From: Trichomonas vaginalis G3
Lineage: Eukaryota > Parabasalia > Trichomonadida > Trichomonadidae
DNA length: 64,000 nucleotides
Reading direction: 5' to 3'
Assembly: GCF_026262505.1 (NCBI RefSeq)
Contig: NC_067208.1
Span: 6,147,962 to 6,211,961, forward strand
Within the stretch, counting starts at the first letter, position 1. Every line of letters begins with the position of its first letter. Below, in pieces: positions 10,735-21,255 of the stretch. The position numbers and the translations under genes are program-made. The notes below the pieces were generated by a model that made no database searches, was not told where the DNA came from, and saw nothing but the letters and a program-made list of their open reading frames with translations.

Positions 10735-11622
10735 ATGAAGCATTTAATACATGATGTAGATGAAGACATGAATGAAACTACAGACAAACTTAACTCTTCT
10801 CTCATTCTTCCTTTCAGCAAAGATTATGAATTCTGTTCAAATGGTGTTTATTTCTATTGTGGAAAGATGGGGTCAGGAAAGACATTCAACCTCATTCGTC
10901 ATATACTCATAACAGAGCGTTTAGGAAACGACTCTTACTATGACCAAATCATTATATCAGCAACTTCAGACTCTATGGACTCAACAGCGAAAACATTTAT
11001 GTCAAAAGTTCAAGCCTCTATCGTTAAAGTTCCAGACAGTGAACTCATTGAATTTCTTCAACGTTACATTCGACGTAAGAGAAAATATTATGCCATCATA
11101 GAGTTCATACAGTCAGGAATGCAAAAGACTTCTGAGGAGATGGAAAGAATTATTGACAAACACCACTTACGACAATACTCAGGAGTTTACGATATGAAAC
11201 GACTTACAAACTACATTCTGTCAAAACTTTCAAAATACCCCTTCAAAAAGTATCCTTCAAACACTCTGCTCGTTTGTGACGACTTCGCCGGAAAAGGTTT
11301 AGTGTCAAAGCCTGACTCACCATTAGCTAACATCATAACTAAAGTCAGACATTACCATTTAACTGTAGCAATACTTATGCAAACATGGCGTTTCCTTGCT
11401 TTAAACATAAAACGTCTCATAACTGACTTCGTTATCTTTCAAGGTTTCTCACGCTATGATATTGAACTCATTTGGAAACAGTCAGGTATAACATTACCTT
11501 TTGAAGAAATTTGGGAAGCATATAAGTCTCTCATCTCTCCTCGTTCATACCTTGAGATTCATATCATGACTAATACCATTAAAGTCAAAAATATTCCATG
11601 GGAACGACCAACATTGTTTTAA
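10735..11622 (+). CDS. Genome-packaging ATPase (A32/FtsK-HerA type), Polinton A
   Basis: A 295-residue P-loop ATPase. Walker A is GKMGSGKT at residues 43-50, preceded by the strand VYFYC; Walker B is LLVCDDF at residues 178-184, with the acidic pair at 182-183. After Walker B come FAGKG and a TKVRHYHLTVAILMQTW helix-strand unit carrying the sensor glutamine, as in poxvirus A32-like packaging ATPases. The protein would pump the element's DNA into a preformed capsid. Its length is normal for Polintons. It is divergent from the 10718-9837 gene, sharing a 16-bp spacer with a T-run and GATAAAATG. It looks whole. Confidence 0.88.
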   Translation: MKHLIHDVDEDMNETTDKLNSSLILPFSKDYEFCSNGVYFYCGKMGSGKTFNLIRHILITERLGNDSYYDQIIISATSDSMDSTAKTFMSKVQASIVKVPDSELIEFLQRYIRRKRKYYAIIEFIQSGMQKTSEEMERIIDKHHLRQYSGVYDMKRLTNYILSKLSKYPFKKYPSNTLLVCDDFAGKGLVSKPDSPLANIITKVRHYHLTVAILMQTWRFLALNIKRLITDFVIFQGFSRYDIELIWKQSGITLPFEEIWEAYKSLISPRSYLEIHIMTNTIKVKNIPWERPTLF

Positions 11623-11706
11623 AGTTTAACCTTCAATTGACTGATGGTAAACAAATTCCATGCATCTCTGTCGCCATTTCTGTTAATATTTTTGCTGTCA
11701 TTCATA

Positions 11707-12021
11707 TCATCCACTTCCCCATCCGTTAGCTTTTAGGATATGCGTTAGAATAGCTGTTCTTAAATGAAGGCTTTTCACCTTTGAGAGCATAAAATAAACT
11801 CTATAACTTTCTGCATACTTTATGTTTGAACCTCCTGAGCCATCATTGACATAAATTTTTATAGGCTTCCACCCTTTGTTCATATTCCTGCTTCTTCCCT
11901 TAGCTCTTTTGTTCAGTAGTTCTACATCTTTATACACAACACCTGTCTCGGTGAATTCAACAATATTTTCATTCGTTAGCTTTACATTCAAACCCTTGTC
12001 GAGTATATTGTTCATTTTCAT
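11707..12021 (-). CDS. 104-residue Polinton A protein, unknown
   Basis: Starts MKMNNILDKGLNVKLTNE at 12021 (or at the internal Met two codons on), divergent from the gene at 12051 across 29 bp. The middle is basic (NKRAKGRSRNMNKGWKPIKI) and the end is helical (YRVYFMLSKVKSLHLRTAIL). Position next to the ATPase recalls the Polinton maturation-protease slot, but no Cys/His/Asp protease triad of adenain type is visible, so I do not call it a protease. Confidence 0.4.
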   Translation of the reverse strand: MKMNNILDKGLNVKLTNENIVEFTETGVVYKDVELLNKRAKGRSRNMNKGWKPIKIYVNDGSGGSNIKYAESYRVYFMLSKVKSLHLRTAILTHILKANGWGSG

Positions 12022-12050
12022 ACATATAAAAGGTTTTTATTCTATATGAA

Positions 12051-12665
12051 ATGAGAAGCAAATCCATCTTAGCTGGTGCCGTTAATGTTCCAATTGAACC
12101 AACATCAAATGTTGACTCACGAACGACAAACAATATTGTCATAAAGAACTATAGTTCGGAGTGTTTGAAAGAAAAAGAACCAGAACTGAAATCCGTGAAT
12201 TTAAACTCAGCTTCAAGTGCAAACGCTACATCAGATGTTAAGTTAGAGTATCCACCACTGGACCAAATTCTTTCAAGAGAAGCCAACGACAACCCTTACA
12301 TAAATGTTCAAACAAATCCTTCAGATAACGTAGACCATTACCTTCTTCAGTTATACCAAACAATTTTACTCAAAGACGATAAGAAGCTTTTGACAAATCT
12401 TATAAGTAAGAACCAAATAATTCTAACAAAGGAGGACCTTGAAAATGTTATCTCACGAATAACAGGGAACAATGTGTCATTGACTATCTCGACCCTGAAA
12501 TCGAATGCTGTGGTCAAACTCCACTATTCATGAAAAATAGGTAACATCCGCATCATTGAAACACCAGAAACTACAGGAGTTGAGTTTAAGTATAAATATT
12601 CGAACGAGTATACAAAACTATCTACTGACTATAAGCTTTGTTTGAAATATGTTTTAGTAAATTAA
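12051..12665 (+). pseudogene. Polinton A homologue of the 453-1103 gene (fossil)
   Basis: Begins MRSKSILAGAVNVPIEPTS behind a TTTTTATTC...AAATG start signal. An Asn/Ser-rich linker is followed by a helical part (HYLLQLYQTILLKDDKKLL) and a small C-terminal domain with TKEDLENVISRITGNNVSL. Layout and C-terminal pattern match the Polinton B gene at 453-1103, so this is a conserved Polinton component in this lineage. No function is recognised. It is broken about once near its end. Confidence 0.5.
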
Positions 12666-12676
12666 AGCAGTCAGGA

Positions 12677-12709
12677 GGGCTCTTTGAGCCCATCTTGGCG
12701 CTTTGCACC
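12677..12709. repeat. GC-rich double hairpin between convergent genes
   Basis: Hairpin GGGCTC-TTT-GAGCCC (12677-12691) is followed after five bases by GGCGC-TTT-GCACC (12697-12709). It stands out from the AT-rich surroundings and lies just after the stop at 12665. It is the same two-hairpin design as at 9701, 25678, 27048, 42745, 45526, 46575, 47879 and 51323. Confidence 0.7.
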
Positions 12710-12713
12710 GTCA

Positions 12714-12921
12714 GTCAAAAAATTTCAAGTTAGCAATTTGTAATATCTATCCAAAACTTCTTCAACAGTATCGAACTCATCTTCATAATGCAAACCTAAT
12801 CTTATTGACTTGGTGCAGTTTTTCACTAACACAATATTTTTCTGTTCTCTTGACTGACATAACTAATTCATTTGTTTCATCAAACAGCAACAACCAAAGT
12901 TCATGACCTAATACATAACAT
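12714..12921 (-). pseudogene. Short gene remnant (Polinton A, fossil)
   Basis: The minus strand has a protein-like stretch (GHELWLLLFDETNELVMSV, then a further piece EDEFDTVEEVLDRYYKLL) without a start codon, between two recognisable genes. Its amino-acid make-up resembles a real small protein rather than noise. It is broken. Family unknown. Confidence 0.3.
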
Positions 12922-13653
12922 TCATACTTTATATTTTAGCTCTGAGTTCTCTTGTAAGCTGTTGCATTTAATATTTTCTAAAAAGTCAACTTCAACAGTC
13001 ATTCGCACTGGTGCCTTCAGTTCTACAGGCTCGCCCTGAAAGTCAACTAGTCTGAATTGCATGTCTTTCAAATTATGAGGACTAATGCGAACCCATTTAC
13101 CTAAATGAGTTGCTATGACAGGAACGTTTGGAATGAACATTGAATTTACTTCATAACAGAAGGATTTATATTCTACTGAACCTTTACTATTAACTCCTGA
13201 AATGCCTGTGACATTAGCTATTTTAGACTCAATGTACAAACAATTACCATAACATACGTATGGAACAGATTTCATCTCAATCGTTTTGTCAACACTTTTC
13301 AAAGGAAATGTCATATGGTATGCTCCTAAAAGAAGTTGAACTCTATGACTCATTCGTGTTATCTTGAACTCTTTCTTGCTACTGAACTTCAATGTTCCCT
13401 CAGAAGAGAGTTCGACATCTATGTTGTCAATAGTTTCTTCATTTATGAGAGTATCTATGACTCCAGCAATTTTATCTATTCTATACTCTGCTCTGTTAGG
13501 AAATGTTATAAAACTTCTTTTGTCATCTATTTCAATCTCTATGAATCTGTTTCATCTGTTATGACAAAAGTTGCGATAGTATTGAAGTCAACAACTCTGA
13601 AAGCAAGTGCTTCATTCTGAAGACCTAAGTTTGTTTGAAGCTTTACTGTTCAT
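12922..13653 (-). pseudogene. Penton/minor-capsid-like protein (Polinton A, fossil)
   Basis: The open C-terminal stretch (12922-13392) has the pattern MSHRVQLLLGAYH ... NLKDMQFRLVDFQGEPVEL, ending in a beta strand (VRMTVEVDFLE). The same order (TPHLRSLLGILNF ... DLSNIKFRITDLFDCDLEF) is found in the whole 236-residue Polinton B gene at 41988-42698, and the inferred length is the same. The LLG...NL.. FR..D layout is common in Polinton proteins thought to form penton or minor capsid subunits; the exact role is inference. It is divergent from the fibre gene across 54 bp. About two breaks. Confidence 0.5.
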
Positions 13654-13707
13654 ATTCGTTTGGGTCTGTACTTTGCAAATAGAACAACATTTTATTCTCA
13701 TTAAAAT

Positions 13708-16700
13708 ATGACTATTGCTGCTATGCGTATGAACAAATGAAAGCAAGAAGAGCACATGAACTAGTAAACGAAATCAACTTTAACCATTGAGGCAATGATT
13801 TAGTCATTGACGATGGAAAAACTAAAAAAGTCATTGATTTCGATACTTTTAACACATATGACCCATTCATTACAATAAGTAAAGTTCCTATCATAAATGA
13901 TGGAACGGTGCAAATATAAATTCTACAGTAGATGCCTCATTAGTGAAAGTACTGAATGTTCTCATTGAATTGTTAAAGAGCTTTCGATTTGACGACAACA
14001 TTAAATGCCTAAAGAATTTAGTCATGAATGAGAAACAAATTCTTGGCGTTGCTGGTAGCAGTAATGATGTACACCTTATGACATTAGAATATTATAACGA
14101 ACATAAAGATGAACTGAAAGGAGAGAAGGGTGACACCGGACCACAAGGACCACAAGGAATACAAGGAATACAAGGAATACAAGGACCTCAAGGCGAAAAC
14201 GGTTTGGATGGAAAGGATGGAAAGGATGGAAAAACTGCTAAATCATGGATATGGGACCTTATAAATACTGGTTTAACAGCTGCTTCATATGGAGTTCTTC
14301 AATACCAAATCGGAAAGATATGGGCAGTACTTGGTGAAGAAGTTTTAGATGACGTTAAAAATGCTTTGAACTTCATTTCAAATGGTTCGGATACTATTAA
14401 AACTTTATCTGGTTGGATGCAAGAAACAAGGAGTCAAATAGATACTGTAAGACGTATAGCAAACAATGCACGTACGGGATTGGATACTTTACGAGAAGCA
14501 CAAAATACACTAAAGGAAGCAAATGATATTCTTGGCTCAGTATCAGACATGCATGAAGATTGGCTTAAAGGTATTGACAAATCTTTAAAAAATCACAGTC
14601 AGTCTATTGCTGACTACAAGAAAAGTATAGATTTTTTACATAGTGCTATGGACGTACATGATGGAAGCATAAGGAACTTACTTAATGCTAACAATAACTT
14701 ACCAGGAACTATTAAAGCATTTATAAAGTCCTTTGTAAAACCCGGTGCTCTAACATTTAGGTCTTTGAGAGCAAGAGCATTGAAGTCAAGAGATGCAGAA
14801 ACTCCAACAGAAACTCCAGAAGAACCACCAAAACCAACAGCTAATGAAATATTGTTCGAATATTTTCCAAGGTACTCTGTTCTCATTGCATACATTCAAG
14901 AAATACTTAAGAAAGCAGACTTGACTTTAGGAGATGATGAAAGTTCTGTATATCTTTCGTTCCAGTTTCAAATAGCAGAACTTTTGAGACAGATATGCTT
15001 AATGTATGACAACATCTCTGATTTCACAAGATATGATGACGACCATGACCCCGAACACGGTGAAGAAGAAGTTTTACAAACATCCATTAAGACAGGAAAG
15101 GTTTTAACACAAAGTCTCATTATTGACACCAAAGATGGCGAAGTGGACGTTCTTCAAGAGCTGAAGAAAAATACTTCTTCGGGAGGTGGTGGTAGGCATG
15201 AACTTGAAATAAATGAGATAGAAAAGAAATTAGCCGAAAAAGCAGATAAAGAACATAAACACAATATCTCCGATATAAATGAACTTCAAGCTACATTAAA
15301 TAGTAAAGCGGACAAAAATGAACTTGACGCAATGAACAAAGTTTTGAAATCTCATAAACACAATATCTCCGATATAAATGAACTTCAAGCTACATTAAAT
15401 AGTAAAGCGGACAAGAACCACGTTCATTATATAACTTCAGACGAACAGATTATAACGGACTACCATGGATATTTAACACGAAGTGATGAAGCGAAGACAA
15501 AAAATGTTAATGAAAGAAGATATAAATACATTCGTGCTAAAGGTTATGACATAAGCTGTACTGTACAGTATGATGTAGCTAAAGCACCAGAAGCATTTGG
15601 TTATACCGGTGAAATTTATGCCTCTACTTTCAATGTTAACGGTGTATTAGTTGAACCAAGATTTACTTTGAGAGTTAAGTCAAAAATAACGTTTGAAGAT
15701 GCTATTAAAAGTAAAGCTGACAAAGTTGAACTTGAAGCAATGAACAAAGTTTTGAAATCTCATAAACACAACATCTCCGATATAAATGAACTTCAAGCTA
15801 CATTAGATAAGAAAGCCGACAAGAACCATACACATAAATCCTTCACTACTGTTAGAGCAGACGACATAATATTGAACTTTGACCTTGGTTCAAGTGCACC
15901 ATTAGAAAATCCAAGTACAAGCGTAAAAGATACTCTTAACAATTTAGATAAGAGTTGCAGGAATATGAAGATCATGCCAGAAACTTTGAAGCATATGAAC
16001 TACCAACAATGTTAGATAAGAAAGCCGACAAGAACCATACACATAAATCCTTCACTACTGTTAGAGCAGACGACATAATATTGAACTTTGACCTTGGTTC
16101 AAGTGCACCATTAGAAAATCCAAGTACAAGCGTAAAAGATACTCTTAACAATTTAGATAAGAGTTGCAGGAATATCGAAGATCATGCCAGAAACTTTGAA
16201 GCATATGAACTACCAACAATGTTAGATAAGAAAGCAGACAAAACAGAGCTTCAAACATTAAAGACAGAAATACTTCAAACATTATATCCTATAGGCTCTA
16301 TTTATACGTCAATGAATTCAACAAATCCAGAAACAGTTTTAGGTTTTGGTATGTGGGAGCAGATTGTAGATAAATTCTTATACTGTGCGAACTCTTCAAA
16401 GCAAACAGGTGGTTCGAAGAAAATTAAAGAAGCAAACCTTCCACCGCACACTCATACAGGAACTACAAACACAACAGGTAGTCATTCACATTCAATAACA
16501 AAAAGAGGTTATACAAATCTTGCAGCAGGTTCGGATAGACAGGGAATGCATAGATATGATATTTCAAGTGACCCAGTAGATTCAAGCACAGGTATTTTCT
16601 GTGGAACCACAGGAAATCATTCACACACTTTCACAACAAATCCAACAGGCTCGGGTGAAGATTATATGCCACCATTTGTGACTATATTCGCATGGTACCG

Positions 16701-16710
16701 CGTTCAATGA
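13708..16710 (+). pseudogene. Collagen-like fibre with phage-type collar tip (Polinton A, fossil)
   Basis: A trimeric-fibre-type protein. In the long open stretch (from 13943), residues about 53-93 are G-x-y collagen repeats (GEKGDTGPQGPQGIQ...GKDGKDGKT). There follow long helices with heptad character, then repeated shaft modules (KADKEHKHNISDINELQATL type), three or more copies. The last 150 residues (16270-16710) are a phage tail-collar/Gp10-C-like tip: YPIGSIYTSMNSTNP, GSKKIKEANLPPHTHTGT, GNHSHTF and a final FAWYRVQ. A direct duplication of about 210 bp is seen at 15803-16172. It is probably a host-recognition spike. About two breaks. The tip is nearly identical to that of Polinton B although the shafts differ. 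Confidence 0.8.
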
Positions 16711-16715
16711 ACGCG
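16699..16715. repeat. Hairpin spanning the fibre stop codon
   Basis: CGCGTTC-AAT-GAACGCG: a 7-bp perfect stem whose loop side contains the TGA stop (16708-16710). The identical hairpin spans the stop of the Polinton B fibre (44606-44622). It may act as a 3'-end signal or be a copy of the dispersed hairpin family. Confidence 0.65.
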
Positions 16716-16749
16716 CTTGAGCCTAGAAAAAATCTTTAACTTTACATAA

Positions 16750-17834
16750 ATGAGCTTGAAAGAAGTATTCGAACAACATCCATGGAGGTCATTTAAGAAG
16801 TTCAATGAAGCTGCAAAGAGTTGGGGATTTACTAACAGAGCTGAAGTGAAAAGGTTCTTTGACAAAAATGTTGTACATCAAACAAAAATAAACCCTTACG
16901 ACTACTTTTTACCAATTTACTCCAACACTCCTGACGCATACCAATTTGACACTCTCATTCAAAGCAGAAAAGGAGGACATAAACCATTCCTCATCTTCAT
17001 TAATGTTAACACTCGTAAAGCATATGCATATCCAATGAAAAATAAAGGAACTCGTGAAGTGTTAAGAGTTTTACAAAAGTTTGTAGCAGAACATAGCCCA
17101 AGTACTTTAACATCAGACCAAGACAGTGCATACCTCAGCAATGAAATCACAGATTTTCTCATTAAGCATAACATAACTCACTACACTACTGAAGACCATA
17201 ACCATAACATACTCGGCATCATAAACCGCTTCATAAGGACTCTCAGAGATTTAAATCAAGAGCGAGACTTTACCGAAGAAACAATGAAACACTTTCTCGA
17301 AGTATATAATTCCTCAACACATTCTACAACAGGACATACACCAAATTCAATGACACAACAACAAGAGAAAAGTATATACAAAAGAAACGAAGTCAAACGC
17401 AAAATATCAGAAATTCAACACAATTTACCCTCATTCCTGGTACAAAAGTTCGTGTAGTTCTTGACGACAAACCGTTGACAAAGAAACGTTTAAGGTTAAG
17501 TAGAAACTATTATATCGTAGACTCTACGCAAGGTAATGGATATCTTATAAAAGCTGCTGACGACTCCATAGCATTTTACCCTCGTCATAAATTAGTCGAA
17601 AGTAGTAATGGCAAACTTGCTGAAACCATTGACGAAGCAAAGCGAGGAGTGGTTATTGAAATACTTGGCTATAACACAAACGATGACACTTATAAAGTAA
17701 GATATGAAGGAGGAGTTGAAGATGTTATACCATCTAAGAACTTGAGAGAATCTAAACCAACACATCTGGGACCATTAGAGCGGGAGTACTGGAAAGACAA
17801 AAATATGCCAGAAAGAATAAGAAAATTCTTCTAA
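16750..17834 (+). pseudogene. Retrovirus-type integrase (Polinton A, fossil)
   Basis: RNase H-fold integrase core: first aspartate in YQFDTLIQSRKGGHKPFLIFI, second in TLTSDQDSAYLSNEI about 60 residues later, then the INRFIRTLRD helix and a YNSSTHSTTGHTPNSM segment typical of retroviral and Polinton integrases. The C-terminal part (17475-17834) holds a chromo-like beta domain (YKVRYEGGVEDVIPSKNL). The enzyme would join the element's ends to target DNA, which fits the 6-bp duplication. It follows the fibre gene by 39 bp on the same strand, behind a CTTTACATAAATG start. About one break. It is only distantly related to the Polinton B integrase. Confidence 0.85.
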
Positions 17835-18011
17835 ACTTTTTCATTAGATGTAAATCAGACATGAACGAGAACAGTCATGAAATTATTAATGGTACCATTT
17901 ATTTACACCAAAAATAAAGTTTATGTTAGAATGTTAGATCTAACACGTTTTCTAACCACTTTTCTAACATGGTCTAAAACTCTCGAAAATCATAAATTTT
18001 TGACATTTCCT

Positions 18012-18076
18012 TATGAAAGAAAAATAAAGTTAGTTTTATTTTTATTTATTTTTTTATTTTGTATGTAAAGACAGTA
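18012..18076 (+). promoter_or_regulatory. Duplicated T-rich start signal of KilA-N gene 1
   Basis: About 65 bp (AAAAATAAAG...TTTTATTTTGTATGTAAAGACAGTA) right before the ATG at 18077. It is repeated almost exactly at 19505-19569 before KilA-N gene 2, and a related form precedes the Polinton B KilA-N gene (46224-46285, inverted). Identity upstream of otherwise different genes suggests a shared promoter. Confidence 0.6.
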
Positions 18077-18736
18077 ATGTCAGTCGAAGCAAAAACATTC
18101 ACGAACAAATCTAATGGCGAAACATTCACAAAAGGCACTTATAATGGTATTGAAGTCTTACGTAGAGACAAGGATGGTTACATTAATGCAACAAAGATGT
18201 GTCAGCAGTTTAGGAAAGACTTTAGAAAGTTGTTGGAAAATAAGTCCTGGGAAGAGTATTATAAGGCATTTTGTGAAGAATATAGCAACCGCCGGAATTC
18301 AGACGGTTGGTTTTTATACAAAATTCATGCAGGAATTCCTGATGAAATCAAACAGGTTAGAGGAACGTATGTAGACCCAAGACTTATAAACTATATAGCA
18401 ATGTGGGCTTCTCCAAAATATTGCATAGCAGTTGGAAAAATTATGGACTCCATAGACAAGAAAGTTCATGAGAAGTTAGATGAAGAAGAACTCGAAGATA
18501 CAGTGGAGAATGCTAAACCTTTGTTTGAAGAAGTTAGAAAAATGTGTGAAAAACAATTAGAACATGAACGTGAGATATGTTATGGTTATAGAGATTCTCA
18601 ATACGAACTAGACCAATGGGAACAAGAAGATTTAAAGAGAGAATTTAGAGAATATGAACTCGCTAAGATAGCATTAGAAACTGCAGAAAAGAAGTTAAAA
18701 GTTTGGGGTCGTTTTGTACAAAAATATTGTGAGTAA
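18077..18736 (+). CDS. KilA-N domain protein 1 (Polinton A)
   Basis: A 220-residue protein. The KilA-N fold is seen in GIEVLRRDKDGYINATKMCQ (residues about 22-42) and in RGTYVDPRLINYIAMWASPK followed by YCIAVGKIMDS. A long charged coiled coil (residues about 135-220) follows, probably for self-association. KilA-N proteins of phages and large DNA viruses bind DNA. I take MSVEAK as the start because the upstream leader is part of the shared promoter block and the Polinton B twin (45561-46223) agrees from there on. The two twins are about 90 percent identical, far above the other genes of the two elements. It looks whole. Confidence 0.85.
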   Translation: MSVEAKTFTNKSNGETFTKGTYNGIEVLRRDKDGYINATKMCQQFRKDFRKLLENKSWEEYYKAFCEEYSNRRNSDGWFLYKIHAGIPDEIKQVRGTYVDPRLINYIAMWASPKYCIAVGKIMDSIDKKVHEKLDEEELEDTVENAKPLFEEVRKMCEKQLEHEREICYGYRDSQYELDQWEQEDLKREFREYELAKIALETAEKKLKVWGRFVQKYCE

Positions 18737-18969
18737 ATGAACTCATTATTTTTGCTGAATTCAGCACAAAATTCTGAGTAAAATGACATATGGCACGTGT
18801 GAAACCGTTGAGTTTTCACAAATTTTTAAAAATTGCTGCGGAAAGTTCGTCAAAAAAGTGAAGGTTCCCGACGGTTTCAAACCGCCATACTTTACATGAA
18901 GATAGTTTACAATGTCAACTAAATATCATGTACGATAGAAACGGTTATGTAAAGTTTACATTTTGTAAA

Positions 18970-19210
18970 GTTTTGTCCTGATTCAAGACAAGTCTTGTAT
19001 TTTTTCAGAACAAGTCTTGTATTTTTTCAAGACAAATCTTGTCCTGATTCAGAACAAGACTTGCACTTTTTAGTCAGTTTTTCTTGTAAAGTTCTCGAAT
19101 TTGAGAACAATTGTCCTGATTCAAGACAAGTCTTGTATTTTTTCAGAACAAGTCTTGTATTTTTTCAAGACAAATCTTGTCCTGATTCAAGACAAGTCTT
19201 GCACTTTTTC
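18970..19210. repeat. Array of CAAGAC/GTCTTG dyads between the two KilA-N genes
   Basis: Two copies of a block of about 90 bp (18970-19070 and 19112-19210) packed with the dyad CAAGACAAGTCTTG and variants (GAACAAGTCTTG, CAAGACAAATCTTG), spaced by TATTTTTTC runs. About nine half-site pairs occur. The location upstream of KilA-N gene 2 and downstream of KilA-N gene 1 makes an operator or replication-origin role plausible. The gap 18737-19569 otherwise holds no gene. Confidence 0.7.
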
Positions 19211-19504
19211 AGGAAATCCTATCGTCCAACTTTACAAATGTCACTTTTTCAACATGATTGCATTTTGGTCGGGGAACAACTTTCTCTCAATTTTGCCACT
19301 TTTTCTATCGTCGTTTTGTCACTTTTCCCTCAGGTGTGTGTCAGAAAATATCCAAAATCTTTATAGCCTCGTATCTCCTTCAATTCTTGACGGTTTGACA
19401 TGTATGACACACCATTCAATTCAGAATTATGTGCTGAATCTTATGACCTTCATTTGTTCGTGACTTCTTTTCACATATGTAACCATGAATTTTTAACATT
19501 TCTT

Positions 19505-19569
19505 TAACACAGAAAAATAAAGTTAGTTTTATTTTTATTTATTTTTTTATTTTGTATGTAAAGACAGTA
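19505..19569 (+). promoter_or_regulatory. Duplicated T-rich start signal of KilA-N gene 2
   Basis: Near copy of 18012-18076, ending GTATGTAAAGACAGTA immediately before the ATG at 19570. Confidence 0.6.
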
Positions 19570-20396
19570 ATGTCAACATTAGAGAACACAACAACTGCTA
19601 TCGTTCATGAAGCCATAAATGAAGAATACGAGTACATACAATATAACAAACAACTTCGCCTCATTCGTTCAGTCAAAGATGATATGTATCAAATGCAAAG
19701 TATAATGAACGCTCTTCTTTCTACAAAGCAAGCATATCATTGGTTTGAAAACCAACAGGCAAAAGAACTTTTAGAAGAATTTCCTCATATGATTGCTTCC
19801 CTCGGAAAACCGAGGGAAGAGATTCCGTACGAAAATCGCAAGAATTTGGCACCTGGTTTGAAAGGTTATTATGTTCATAGACTTTTAGTAAATGCTGTAG
19901 CAATGTGGGCTTCACCTCGTTATGCTTGTTATATTTTCATGATGTTAGATGAACTATATAAAGCAGAACGTGGAGAGATGGAAAAGAAACTTCAAGCAAA
20001 AGATGAAGTCATTGAATCCAAAGACAAAAGCATACAGAAAAGAATACCACGTTCAGTACCAAAAGGAAAGGAAAAGAGTTATAAGTATATGATATATACT
20101 GAAGAGTTGGAGAAAGAGAAGACAGAGATATGGTTATGTTGCATTTAGTCAGAAGAAACAACAAGAGCTTTTATGACTTAGCTAAAATATATAAATCTGA
20201 CAGAAACTGGTTCTATCGTGAAAACTTACCGATTTCAATGACACCGAATGAGCAAATAAAGGAAATTGTCAAAAATACTCTTCCTCAAACACACTATGAC
20301 ATCAAAGGTTGCACAATACTTACATTCAAAGAAGACTTAACATTACTGAAGGAAAAAATAACAGAATATTTCGATAACTTCAAAGAGGAAGAATGA
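19570..20396 (+). pseudogene. KilA-N/viral DNA-binding protein 2 (Polinton A, fossil)
   Basis: The centre has the KilA-N C-half (LKGYYVHRLLVNAVAMWASP, then YACYIFMMLDELYKAE). Next comes a coiled coil (KDEVIESKDKSIQKRIPR), then a second domain of the type fused to KilA-N in large DNA viruses (LVRRNNKSFYDLAKIYKSDR, NLPISMTPNEQIKEIVKN). It is unlike KilA-N gene 1 in its N-terminal part. A 10-bp perfect stem (19796-19805 with 19810-19819, AAAA loop) lies in frame inside the gene. About one break. Confidence 0.7.
19796..19819. repeat. In-frame perfect hairpin within KilA-N gene 2
   Basis: CTTCCCTCGG-AAAA-CCGAGGGAAG, a 10-bp stem encoding part of ASLGKPREE. Its GC content is unusual for its surroundings. 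It may belong to the dispersed hairpin family, although only one hairpin is present. Confidence 0.6.
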
Positions 20397-21125
20397 AAAC
20401 TTACCGATTTCAATGAAAAACATTAACTTTTTGACGAAGTGAAGATTTGCACTTTGACAAAATTTAATGAAAAACATTAACTTTTTGACGAAGTGAAGAT
20501 TTGCACTTTGACAAAATTTAATGAAAAACATTAACTTTTTGACGAAGTGAAGATTTGCACTTTGACAAAATTTAATGAAAAACATTAACTTTTTGACGAA
20601 GTGAAGATTTGCACTTTGACAAAATTTAATGAAAAAGTTAATGAAAACTTACCGATTTCAATGAAAAACATTAACTTTTTGACGAAGTGAAGATTTGCAC
20701 TTTGACAAAATTTAATGAAAAACATTAACTTTTTGACGAAGTGAAGATTTGCACTTTGACAAAATTTAATGAAAAACATTAACTTTTTGACGAAGTGAAG
20801 ATTTGCACTTTGACAAAATTTAATGAAAAACATTAACTTTTTGACGAAGTGAAGATTTGCACTTTGACAAAATTTAATGAAAAACATTAACTTTTTGACG
20901 AAGTGAAGATTTGCACTTTGACAAAATTTAATGAAAAAGTTAATGAAAACTTACCGATTTCAATGAAAAACATTAACTTTTTGACGAAGTGAAGATTTGC
21001 ACTTTGACAAAATTTAATGAAAAACATTAACTTTTTGACGAAGTGAAGATTTGCACTTTGACAAAATTTAACCAAAAAGTTAATGAAAACTTACCGATTT
21101 CAATGAAAAACATTAACGTAAACAT
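20396..21125. repeat. 54-bp tandem repeat array with separators
   Basis: Eleven copies of a 54-bp unit containing AACTTTTTGACGAAGTGAAG and ATTTGCACTTTGACAAAATT, arranged 4 + 5 + 2. The groups are bounded by a separator containing AAAACTTACCGATTTCAATG. The separator is the same as coding sequence 20222-20241 of the adjacent KilA-N gene 2, so the array grew from the gene's 3' region. Units are nearly identical, so amplification was recent. Because 54 is a multiple of three, artificial open frames of 18-residue repeats appear on the minus strand. A replication or regulatory role is possible but not shown. Confidence 0.85.
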
Positions 21126-21149
21126 TAACGATAAAATTTATTTCCTGTG

Positions 21150-21235
21150 TTGTTGTCAAAATGTCATGTTGTCATCATTTTTAAAAGAAGTTAAATAACC
21201 TGGTAGCACATGGTGACGTGGTGACACTTTCAGTT
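21150..21235. repeat. Single iteron shared with Polinton B
   Basis: Contains TTGTCAAAATGTCATGTTGT and AAAAGAAGTTAAATAACCTG, ending in a GGTGACGTGGTGACAC block. It is the reverse complement of the iterons at 44969-45490 in Polinton B and matches 46313-46388 directly. It lies just outside the KilA-N region in both elements. Confidence 0.75.
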
Positions 21236-21255
21236 CTTCAAAAATATATTTTTGC

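Noticed and set aside
11707-12021. Adenain-like maturation protease next to the packaging ATPase
   Set aside because: The position would suit it, but no His/Asp/Cys arrangement of that family is visible in 104 residues.
18995-19463. 120-codon frames over the dyad array
   Set aside because: They are made of repeated dyads and T-runs, and their frames follow the duplication rather than a protein pattern.
20343-21075. Repetitive open frames with an 18-residue period on the minus strand
   Set aside because: The 54-bp unit is a multiple of three and creates artificial frames; there is no start context and the codons follow the repeat.
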